Source: Ruminococcus flavefaciens
GTDB taxonomy: Bacteria > Bacillota_A > Clostridia > Oscillospirales > Ruminococcaceae
Assembly (NCBI GenBank): GCA_004556875.1
Contig: SFFP01000015.1
Coordinates: 1-17,188, forward strand
DNA: 17,188 nt
Direction: 5' to 3'
Position 1 is the first letter of the stretch. Every line of letters begins with the position of its first letter. A program made the position numbers and the translations under genes. The notes under the pieces are model-generated. The model was given only the letters and a program-made list of their open reading frames with translations. It was not told the DNA's origin and did no database searches. Below are positions 7,469 through 13,733 of the stretch, piece after piece.

Positions 7469-7486
7469 TTCAGCAATATTCAGCAA
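7469..7486 (-). repeat. paired direct repeats upstream of the cellulase promoter
   Basis: On the minus strand TTGCTGAA occurs at 7486-7479 and 7476-7469, start to start 10 bp, i.e. about one helical turn, centred near -55 and -65. A third copy (7403-7396) lies about 73 bp from the nearer one, downstream of the promoter. The arrangement suits an activator that binds one face of the helix. Confidence 0.45.
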
Positions 7487-7495
7487 CTGCTTTCA

Positions 7496-7535
7496 GCTAT
7501 GCCGCAACACTTGATATATTGTCTTTCGGCACAGC
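7496..7535 (-). other. inverted repeat between sigF and the cellulase promoter
   Basis: GCTATGCCG (7496-7504) pairs with CGGCACAGC (7527-7535) over 9 bp with one G-U pair, loop 22 nt. It lies just past the sigF stop (7546). No U-run follows on the minus strand, so it would be a poor intrinsic terminator; it may stabilise the spoIIA transcript end. Confidence 0.4.
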
Positions 7536-7545
7536 CTATCAATGG

Positions 7546-8205
7546 TCAGCTCAGAAGCTCCTCTCTCATTCGGGCGAGGAGCTTTTTTTCGCGCCTCGAC
7601 ACCTGCACCTGAGTCATGCCGAGAGCCTTTGCGGTCTTTGTCTGTGTAAGTCCCTTGAAATAGCGAAGCTCCAGCAATGCACGGTCATTTGTATCAAGCC
7701 TTGCCATTATCTGACGAAGGGCAAGCAGGTCAGTTATGCTCTCGTCGGGGGATTCTGTGGGGATATCTGTCTGTCCCTCATCATCGTCGGAAGCTGTAAG
7801 TGACACAAGGGGCTGACTTACGCACAGCGCCTCGGAAACATTGCTCTCGCTCTCCCCCGAAAGTATCGCCAATTCGGATACAGTAGGCTCTCTCATCTCA
7901 CGCTGTCTGAACTCATCACACAGCCTTTGCAGACGCATAGAAAGCTCCTTTAGTCCGCGGCTTACCCGTATAGCTCCGCCATCACGGAAAAGCCGTTTTA
8001 TTTCGCCAAGTATGACGGGCACAGCATATGTGGAGAACTTTACTCCACGTCCGCTGTCAAAAGCTTTCACAGCTTTGAGAAGTCCGATACAGCCTGCGGA
8101 ATACAGGTCGTCGTACTCTATGCCACGTCCGCGAAAACGATTTGCACAGAGATGGACAAGTCCGAGATTTTCCTCAGCAAGGGGCTTTTTTACATCAGTC
8201 TCCAT
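7546..8205 (-). CDS. sigF: sporulation-type sigma factor (sigma F)
   Basis: RNA polymerase sigma factor of the SigF/SigG/SigB group, 219 residues. Region 2 spans about 8-78, with YDDLYSAGCIGLLKAV followed by FDSGRGVKFSTYAVPVILGEIKR, a hallmark of sporulation sigma factors. Region 3 follows (about 80-140), then region 4 (about 158-215), whose helix-turn-helix contains LGMTQVQVSRREKK. In Bacillus, SigF directs early forespore genes and is held inactive by SpoIIAB. The gene is last in the order spoIIAA-spoIIAB-sigF, and its ATG lies inside the end of spoIIAB (11-base overlap), with AGAGG 10 bases upstream. It is shorter than B. subtilis SigF, mainly at the N-terminus, where region 1.2 is minimal. 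The context favours SigF over SigB. Confidence 0.88.
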   Translation of the reverse strand: METDVKKPLAEENLGLVHLCANRFRGRGIEYDDLYSAGCIGLLKAVKAFDSGRGVKFSTYAVPVILGEIKRLFRDGGAIRVSRGLKELSMRLQRLCDEFRQREMREPTVSELAILSGESESNVSEALCVSQPLVSLTASDDDEGQTDIPTESPDESITDLLALRQIMARLDTNDRALLELRYFKGLTQTKTAKALGMTQVQVSRREKKLLARMREELLS

Positions 8206-8632
8206 GCGCAGAGAGCCTCTTTCGCATTGTGACAGTCGTACCCTTGTCGGGAGCGCTTTTCACCCTGACCTTGTCCATGAATGACTGCATGACAGAAAAT
8301 CCCAGTCCCGACCTTTCTTCTTCAGGAGCTGTAGTAAAAAGCGGCTCCATTGCCTTCTCAACATCGGCTATTCCGCAGCCTTTGTCCTTGACACGTATGT
8401 ATATGACCCTGTCGGGCAGAAGCCTTACCGTAAGCTCGATATTTCCTTTTTTATGTCTGTAGCCGTGAACTACTGCATTTGTAACAGCCTCGGATACGGC
8501 TGTGCGGATATCGGAAAGCTCCTCCACAGTAGGGTCTGCCTGTATCAGAAACGATGACACAACTGCTCTTGCCGCTCCCTCATTTACCGACAGCGACGGC
8601 ATGGTGAATTTTATCTCATTGAGTATTTCCAT
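8195..8632 (-). CDS. spoIIAB: anti-sigma F factor, serine kinase
   Basis: A 145-residue GHKL-fold protein that binds and inhibits sigma F and phosphorylates SpoIIAA. ATP-binding motifs are in order: N-box with E48-AVTN (about 48-52, then HGY), G1 DKGCG (83-87), and the lid plus G2 region EEERSGLGFSVMQSFMD (about 104-120). The block EKAMEPLFTT before the lid is characteristic of SpoIIAB and separates it from most RsbW proteins. ATG at 8632 with an AGGAGCAGG site upstream, 12 bp after the spoIIAA stop; its 3' end overlaps sigF. The catalytic residues appear intact, so the kinase should be functional. Confidence 0.93.
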   Translation of the reverse strand: MEILNEIKFTMPSLSVNEGAARAVVSSFLIQADPTVEELSDIRTAVSEAVTNAVVHGYRHKKGNIELTVRLLPDRVIYIRVKDKGCGIADVEKAMEPLFTTAPEEERSGLGFSVMQSFMDKVRVKSAPDKGTTVTMRKRLSAHGD

Positions 8633-8644
8633 TTTCCTGCTCCT

Positions 8645-8950
8645 TTATCTTATTTTTACTATCCTTTCAATGCCTGCAAGCTTCAGCACACGGCGTATGT
8701 AAGGCTGAGGATTTCTCACCTCAAGGCTTCCGCCGCACTGCTTCATCAGCTTGCTCCTGCCCATAATGAGTCCTATGCCCGAGCTGTCCATAAAGGTTAT
8801 GCCGCCGAAATCTATAGTCAGCTCACGGGGCTGTGCGCTTACTATGAAACGGTCAAGCTCTGTACGAAGCTCCTTTGCATTATGATGGTCAATTTCACCT
8901 TTAAGGGTGGCAATTGCTGCTCCATTCTCACTTTTTATGTCGATTTTCAA
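8645..8950 (-). CDS. spoIIAA: anti-anti-sigma F factor (STAS domain)
   Basis: A 101-residue single STAS domain. The phosphorylation site lies in ITFMDSSGIGLIMGR (D55-S56-S57-G58), matching the SpoIIAA/RsbV signature in which a Ser is phosphorylated by the partner kinase. Unphosphorylated SpoIIAA binds SpoIIAB and releases sigma F; a SpoIIE-type phosphatase, not in this window, would be needed to reset it. The start is a TTG (8950-8948) with AAGGAGG 7 bases upstream; no ATG fits. It is the first gene of the spoIIA operon. Confidence 0.92.
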   Translation of the reverse strand: MKIDIKSENGAAIATLKGEIDHHNAKELRTELDRFIVSAQPRELTIDFGGITFMDSSGIGLIMGRSKLMKQCGGSLEVRNPQPYIRRVLKLAGIERIVKIR

Positions 8951-8995
8951 TGCTATGCCTCCTTCTCACTGCCTTTTGCAGCCTTTTCATGCCCC

Positions 8996-9029
8996 ATTAT
9001 ACCACTTGGCAGTGCAGAATTTTGTCGCA
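8996..9029 (-). promoter_or_regulatory. candidate spoIIA promoter with extended -10 and Spo0A-box-like site
   Basis: Minus strand TGGTATAAT (9004-8996) is a perfect -10 with an upstream TG, but no recognisable -35 stands 16-18 bases before it. TTTGTCGCA (9021-9029, plus strand) is similar but not identical to the Spo0A box core (TGTCGAA) and sits around -35. This suggests an activator-dependent sigma-A promoter. In Bacillus this operon uses sigma H with Spo0A; I found no clear sigma-H site. Confidence 0.45.
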
Positions 9030-9072
9030 ATCGCTCCCCTGCTAATGTTTTTCTGAAAATTCCGGAAAAAAG

Positions 9073-9101
9073 TTGCAAGTCTCCGCCTTTAATGATATAA
9101 T
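9073..9101 (+). promoter_or_regulatory. sigma-A promoter of the redox gene pair
   Basis: TTGCAA (9073-9078), 17-base spacer, TATAAT (9096-9101). Transcript start about 9108; AGGGAG ribosome site at about 9121-9126. Confidence 0.82.
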
Positions 9102-9133
9102 ATATAGGCACTATTATTTTAGGGAGAGCTGTT

Positions 9134-9955
9134 ATGATATTATATTTTTCGGCAACAGGCAATACCGAATTTCTCGCCACAGAGCTTGCAAAAAAGCTTG
9201 GCGATGATAGTCTCAACCTCATTGAGAGGATCAAGAACAAGGATCTTTCCGAGATACATTCCGACAAGCCATTTGTCATATGCGCGCCCGTGTATGTATG
9301 TGAGATGCCTCGTTTTTTCATGAGCTATATCAGAAAAGTTCCGCTTACAGGCTGCAAAGATGTGTATTTTATCGTAAACAGTGCAGGCTACAGCGGTATA
9401 TCGGCATATCTTGCAAAAAAAGCCGCAAGACACAAAAAACTGAACTTCAAAGGCTGCAGTGAGATCGTAATGCCGAGAAATTACTTCGTAAGCCACTACC
9501 CTGTACAGTCTAAGGACGAAATCAAAGAACGCCTTGTAAATGCCTGTGCAAAGCTTGACGAGATCGCAGATAAGGTAAAAAACGGTGATAAGCTTCATTC
9601 ACGATACATCTTCCTTTTTGAAAAAATAATTACTCTCCCCTTCAATCCTGTATGGTCAAAATATAAGCTGAAAGCAAAGGAATTCTTTGCAACCGACAGC
9701 TGTATCGGCTGCGGAAAATGTGCAAGAGTCTGTCCGCTGAACAATATCATTATCAAGGACAAAAGACCTGTCTGGGGCGACACCTGCACCCACTGCATGG
9801 CTTGTATCGGAAACTGCCCCACAGATGCGGTACACTACGGCACTGTCACCGAGGAAAAGGGAAAATATAACCTCAGGGATTACAAATACCTGCTGAGCGA
9901 CAGCAAATCATCACCTGTTAAAAACAAGGATCACCAAAGGAGAAAAAATGGCTAA
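9134..9955 (+). CDS. EFR1-type flavodoxin/ferredoxin fusion protein
   Basis: A 273-residue cytosolic electron carrier. The N-terminal flavodoxin-like domain has the FMN phosphate loop FSATGNTE (5-12), a second FMN segment around APVYVCEMPRFF, and SAGYSG near 83-88. The C-terminus carries a bacterial 2[4Fe-4S] ferredoxin with Cys at 190, 193, 196, 200 and 218, 221, 224, 228, i.e. CIGCGKCARVCP and CTHCMACIGNCP. Both four-Cys sets are complete. This domain order matches the clostridial EFR1 family, whose partners are generally not known. ATG at 9134 with AGGGAGAG 7-13 bases upstream. Its stop lies 8 bases inside the next gene, a flavin reductase-family protein, so the two are probably translated together and may share flavin or electrons (inference). 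Confidence 0.9.
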   Translation: MILYFSATGNTEFLATELAKKLGDDSLNLIERIKNKDLSEIHSDKPFVICAPVYVCEMPRFFMSYIRKVPLTGCKDVYFIVNSAGYSGISAYLAKKAARHKKLNFKGCSEIVMPRNYFVSHYPVQSKDEIKERLVNACAKLDEIADKVKNGDKLHSRYIFLFEKIITLPFNPVWSKYKLKAKEFFATDSCIGCGKCARVCPLNNIIIKDKRPVWGDTCTHCMACIGNCPTDAVHYGTVTEEKGKYNLRDYKYLLSDSKSSPVKNKDHQRRKNG

Positions 9956-10538
9956 ACAATTCTGGAAGGGCAGTACCCTCCTCGCTCCCGTACCTGCGGC
10001 GCTTGTCACATGCGGTACTATGGAAAAAGCTAATGTACTCACCATAGGCTGGACCGGTATAGTATGTACAAGACCGCCTATGACTTATATATCCGTGCGC
10101 CCAGAGCGCTATTCCCATGACATCATCAAGGAAACAGGCGAATTCGTTATCAATCTCACTACCTCGGCTATGTGCCGTGAGACCGATCTCTGCGGCGTAA
10201 AAAGCGGAAAAGATATGGATAAGCTTGAAGCCTGCGGTTTTCACACTGTTCCTGCTCAGAAGGTATCTGCTCCGCTTATAGAAGAATGTCCCCTAAGCCT
10301 TGAATGTAAGGTCACAGAGTCAAAACTCCTCGGCTCGCACACCATGTTCCTCGCAGAGATAGTGGGTATAGATGCCGACGAAAAATATATCGACAGCAAG
10401 GGCAAACTGAATTTACAGCAGTGCGGTCTCATGGCTTTCGCTCACGGCGAATACTTCGCTATCGGCAGAAAGCTGGGCGACTTTGGCTTTTCTGTACGAA
10501 AAAAGAAAAAGCATCGCAAGCCGCCTAAAAGATCATGA
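9948..10538 (+). CDS. flavin reductase-family (FMN-binding split-barrel) protein
   Basis: A 196-residue protein matching the flavin reductase-like domain family. The N-terminal part has PVPAALVTCGT then ANVLTIGWTGIVCTRPPMTYISVRPERYS, the usual segment around the isoalloxazine site. EFVINLTT and the later CPLSLECKVTE...LGSHTMFLAEIVGI are typical of the second half of the barrel. The C-terminus is strongly basic (KKKKHRKPPKRS). Such proteins bind FMN and may reduce it with NAD(P)H, or simply store it. The ATG lies inside the upstream gene, with AAAGGAG 6 bases before it. The stop abuts the stop of the opposing gene (TCATGA). Expected to work in the cytosol with the EFR1 protein. Confidence 0.88.
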   Translation: MAKQFWKGSTLLAPVPAALVTCGTMEKANVLTIGWTGIVCTRPPMTYISVRPERYSHDIIKETGEFVINLTTSAMCRETDLCGVKSGKDMDKLEACGFHTVPAQKVSAPLIEECPLSLECKVTESKLLGSHTMFLAEIVGIDADEKYIDSKGKLNLQQCGLMAFAHGEYFAIGRKLGDFGFSVRKKKKHRKPPKRS

Positions 10539-10871
10539 TGATATATCCTCGATGAATTGTCTCAGCTCATTTTCATTATCAAAGTATATCCCACTGCTCA
10601 GCTGCTGTCTGTCCATATCCGAAAGAAGCAGCATATCAACATCTATGAACATATATGGCTCTTCCGAATCACTGCGGAACACCACTGCTCGTCCGCCGTA
10701 TTCGCGGACTGTATATTCGGGTGCTTCCTGCTCTATCGCAGCTGCCGCAAGACGGGTCTCCACCTTTTTTCTGCGGACTGCCTGTCCGAGAGTACAGATG
10801 ATCATAAATGCTGAGACAGTAACTGCCGAAACCACCATAAAATACACTTTTTTTGCACTTCTATAGGTCAT
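10533..10871 (-). CDS. small membrane-anchored protein with BofC-like C-terminal domain
   Basis: A 112-residue protein: a short basic N-terminus, one transmembrane anchor (about 8-28), and an outside domain (about 45-112). The outer domain reads EYTVREYGGRAVVFR...EEPYMFIDVDMLLL..DRQQLSSGIYFDNENELRQFIEDISS, a pattern seen in small clostridial proteins with a BofC C-terminal-type fold. BofC in Bacillus takes part in sporulation signalling across the forespore membranes, but the clostridial relatives are broader and of unknown role. ATG at 10871 with GGGAGG 7 bases upstream. It shares an intergenic region with the divergent PBP gene and converges with the flavin reductase gene. The anchor is clear; the BofC link is from memory of the pattern. 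Confidence 0.75.
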   Translation of the reverse strand: MTYRSAKKVYFMVVSAVTVSAFMIICTLGQAVRRKKVETRLAAAAIEQEAPEYTVREYGGRAVVFRSDSEEPYMFIDVDMLLLSDMDRQQLSSGIYFDNENELRQFIEDISS

Positions 10872-10924
10872 AATATTCCTCCCTTGCCGAATTATCCTTA
10901 AATATTATGGTCCGATTTTTCTAT

Positions 10925-10953
10925 ATTATACAAAATGCCGATTTTTTCGGAAA
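10925..10953 (-). promoter_or_regulatory. candidate promoter of the BofC-like gene
   Basis: Minus strand TATAAT (10930-10925) directly preceded by TG; the -35 at 17-base spacing is TTTCCG (10953-10948), a weak match. Transcript start about 10918, giving a leader of about 47 nt. Confidence 0.45.
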
Positions 10954-10957
10954 GCCC

Positions 10958-10986
10958 TTAACATTTCGCACCGAACGTGCTATAAT
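10958..10986 (+). promoter_or_regulatory. sigma-A promoter of the PBP gene
   Basis: TTAACA (10958-10963), 17-base spacer, TATAAT (10981-10986), with TG at -15/-14. A GCAC-N5-GTGC inverted repeat (10968-10980) occupies the spacer. Transcript start about 10993, so the leader is about 80 nt. Confidence 0.82.
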
Positions 10987-11072
10987 ATAAAATGTATATT
11001 TATACGCAGAACTAAGTAAAATAAATTTTCTGAAAGGAGCTGCCGCCGCTTTAAGACGGTCATTCTGACAAA

Positions 11073-13712
11073 ATGAAAGATAAAAACCTGAACGCTTCTC
11101 CGCAGCACAGTACAGCTGTGAATGAAGCACGCAAAACTCCGCCGCACAAGAAAAAGAAAAAACACAGTAAAGCTTTTCTCATTTTCAAAAAGCTTATGGC
11201 TGTTATCGCGACTACTCTCCTGTCGCTGCTGCTGGTCATAATCATTACGGGTACTATCGTAAGTACGGCTATGGCTGCCTACGTGATCAACTTTATGGAC
11301 GACTCCACCAACGTTACTCTCCAGCAGCTTGAATCGGGAAGCAACACCTATTTCTACGGCAACAAGACCAATGAAAACGGTGAAGTCGAACAGGCAGTTA
11401 TCCATACTGTAAAGAGCGACTTCCAGCGTATCCCTGTTTCTATCGATAGAATACCACAGCACGTAAGAAATGCTTTCGTTTACACTGAGGACGAGCGTTT
11501 CTATGTACATGACGGTGTTGACTACAAGCGTACATTCTCCGCTTTCCTCAACTTCTTCCTCCACTTCTACGATACAGAACAGGGTGGTTCGACTATCACT
11601 CAGCAGCTTATCAAAAACCTGTCAGGTGATAAGGACCATACCCCACAGCGTAAAATACGTGAGATATTCGCTGCTATGCAGCTTGAAAAATCCTACTCAA
11701 AGGACGAGATACTTGAGGAATACCTTAACTATATCGGTTTCGGCGGTGCTGTAAACGGTATACAGATGGCTTCGCTGGAATACTTCGGAAAGAGCGTCGA
11801 GAACCTCACTATCCCTGAGGCAGCCGTTCTCGCAGCTATCCCTAAGAGCCCTGAGGAATACGGTCCTGACGTAATCTACTACAGAGATGATGACCCGACT
11901 CAGCCTGTAGTCATCGACGGACGTGCAAACAACAAGCCCCGTCAGGAATACGTTCTCTACAAGCTCTATGAAAACGGCGCTATAACATATGACGAGTATC
12001 AGGAATACCTCGTAACTCCTCTGCTCTACAGACATTCGGAAGAATACAAAAAGCTTCACCCTGAGGACGATGCAGAAGACCTCGAGGAGAAGGAAAAGGC
12101 TTATACATGGGTAGTCGATGCGACTTACTTTGAAGCTACCAAGATATTCATGGAGAAATTTGACCTCGATTATTCAAAGGCTATGGAAAAGCTCCAGAAG
12201 GGCGGCTACAGAGTCTATACTACCTACGATGACCAGATGCAGAGCTATGTCGAAGAGCGAATGCTCGACATCAACAACATGATACCCGAGTATCTTATAA
12301 GACGTGAGATAGACCTTGAGCCTTTCAATAATCCTGACGGCACTCCCGAAGTCTATCTGCCGCATATCGGCTTCATAGCTATGAACTATGACGGCGAGGT
12401 GCTCTGTGCTGTCGGAAATATCGGCGAAAAGACAGGCTCTCTCGTTGATAACTTCGCAGTAAAAAACAAGCGTCAGGTCGGTTCTACTATCAAGCCTATC
12501 ACAAGCTATGGCTACGGTATCGAAACAGGTCAGATACACTGGAGTTCAACGGTCTATGACTCACCTCTCCCGCCGGATGTAATAGTCGGTGATGACGGAC
12601 AGCCGTGGCCTAAGAACTATATGGGTGCTGTCGGAACCGGTCAGGCTCTCAGGGTTTACTATGCTCTCCAGCAGTCATTCAATACCGCACCTGCACAGCT
12701 CCTTCATAAATTCGGCCTTGAAAATGTTTTCAAATTCTCTACAGAAAAGCTTGGCCTCGACCTCGTTACACGAGACAGAGAAGGCTATTCACCTATGACA
12801 CTGGGTGCGCTCACAGAAGGTGTTACTCTTGAAAACCTCGTAAACGCCTATATTCCTTACGGCAATAACGGCATCTACAACGAGGCTCACATCATATCAC
12901 GTATCGAGGACAGCACTCAGCAGATAATCTATCAGAACAACGGCAACCCAAGACAGGCAGTTTCTGAGGAAACAGCCTATGTTATGAACCGCCTTATGAA
13001 GAACGTTGTTGATAACGGTACAGGTACTGCAGCAAGACTCAGCAACAAGGTTGTCTGCGGTAAGACAGGTACTACACAGGACTGGTACGACGAAGTTTTC
13101 GTAGGTCTCACACCTGACTTCGCAAGCGGTATGACAATGGGTTACAAGTACAATGACGATTACCTCAACCTTCAGGGCGTTGTTTCTGCTCAGATTTGGC
13201 AGAACATCATCGGCGAATATGCAAATACAAGATTCCCCGACACTCCAAGCGACTTTGAAAAGGTCAAGTCTGTAATCGAAATGCCTATGTGTACAAGCAC
13301 AGGACTTATCGCAAGCGCTAACTGCGGCAAGGGTGCTATCGGTTACTGGAAGTCAGAGGTCACAGACACTTATTCTCCTCCTTACTGTGACGGCGGTCAC
13401 TGGTCTGCTCCTGCTCAGACAAACACAGGTACAGCAGCGAACGGAAACACAACAGGCGGTACTGCAACAGGCGGTGACGCAACAGGCGGCGGTGCTGCAG
13501 CAGGCGGCAATGCAGGCGGTGACACAACAGGCGGCGGTGCTGTTGGCGGCGGTGCTGCAGCAGGCGGCGATGCAGGCGGTTACACAGGCGGTGACGCAGG
13601 CGGCGGTGCAGCAGCAGGCGGCGGTGCAGCAGCAGGCGGCGATGCAGGCGGTTACACAGGCGGCGACGCAGGCGGCGGTGCTGCAGCAGGCGGCGACACA
13701 GGCGGTGTTTAA
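11073..13712 (+). CDS. class A penicillin-binding protein with Gly/Ala-rich tail
   Basis: Bifunctional peptidoglycan synthase of 879 residues. A basic cytosolic tail (21-40, with KKKKKHSKAF) is followed by one membrane anchor (about 41-70). The glycosyltransferase (GT51) domain covers about 115-265, with EDERFYVHDG (catalytic E139), GGSTITQQLIKN (171-182) and RKIREI. The transpeptidase domain, about 430-715, has the active-site S471-TIK474, S535-F-N537 and K664-TGT667. Three Cys (740, 751, 772) follow, then a tail of about 95 residues made almost only of Gly, Ala, Asp and Thr. All catalytic motifs are present, so it should polymerise and cross-link murein on the outer membrane face. It is PBP1-like. 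The frame is closed at a TAA 18 bases upstream, so ATG 11073 is the first possible start, yet it has no good Shine-Dalgarno beside it (AAAGGAG lies about 33 bases away). The methyltransferase gene follows after 21 bp. Confidence 0.95.
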   Translation: MKDKNLNASPQHSTAVNEARKTPPHKKKKKHSKAFLIFKKLMAVIATTLLSLLLVIIITGTIVSTAMAAYVINFMDDSTNVTLQQLESGSNTYFYGNKTNENGEVEQAVIHTVKSDFQRIPVSIDRIPQHVRNAFVYTEDERFYVHDGVDYKRTFSAFLNFFLHFYDTEQGGSTITQQLIKNLSGDKDHTPQRKIREIFAAMQLEKSYSKDEILEEYLNYIGFGGAVNGIQMASLEYFGKSVENLTIPEAAVLAAIPKSPEEYGPDVIYYRDDDPTQPVVIDGRANNKPRQEYVLYKLYENGAITYDEYQEYLVTPLLYRHSEEYKKLHPEDDAEDLEEKEKAYTWVVDATYFEATKIFMEKFDLDYSKAMEKLQKGGYRVYTTYDDQMQSYVEERMLDINNMIPEYLIRREIDLEPFNNPDGTPEVYLPHIGFIAMNYDGEVLCAVGNIGEKTGSLVDNFAVKNKRQVGSTIKPITSYGYGIETGQIHWSSTVYDSPLPPDVIVGDDGQPWPKNYMGAVGTGQALRVYYALQQSFNTAPAQLLHKFGLENVFKFSTEKLGLDLVTRDREGYSPMTLGALTEGVTLENLVNAYIPYGNNGIYNEAHIISRIEDSTQQIIYQNNGNPRQAVSEETAYVMNRLMKNVVDNGTGTAARLSNKVVCGKTGTTQDWYDEVFVGLTPDFASGMTMGYKYNDDYLNLQGVVSAQIWQNIIGEYANTRFPDTPSDFEKVKSVIEMPMCTSTGLIASANCGKGAIGYWKSEVTDTYSPPYCDGGHWSAPAQTNTGTAANGNTTGGTATGGDATGGGAAAGGNAGGDTTGGGAVGGGAAAGGDAGGYTGGDAGGGAAAGGGAAAGGDAGGYTGGDAGGGAAAGGDTGGV
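13563..13694 (+). repeat. 72-bp tandem duplication in the PBP tail
   Basis: 13563-13622 and 13635-13694 are 60-base copies that differ at two positions, offset by 72 bases (24 codons). Each encodes GGDAGGYTGGDAGGGAAAGG. The surrounding tail from about 13434 consists of shorter GGC/GGT/GCA blocks. Near identity suggests recent duplication or slippage. Confidence 0.85.
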
Positions 13713-13733
13713 TACAAAAAAACAGGTGATAAC

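Noticed and set aside
7546..8950. RsbV-RsbW-SigB stress module instead of spoIIA
   Set aside because: The kinase carries the EKAMEPLFTT and EEERSGLGF blocks of SpoIIAB and the sigma factor has the sporulation-type region 2; gene order fits both, so sequence decides for spoIIA.
9140..9598. 152-codon frame on the minus strand
   Set aside because: Antisense of the EFR1 gene, whose motifs are unmistakable; Cys/Phe/Tyr-rich composition without domain pattern.
10980..11564. 194-codon frame on the minus strand
   Set aside because: Covers the PBP start and glycosyltransferase region in antisense; no ribosome site or recognisable domain.
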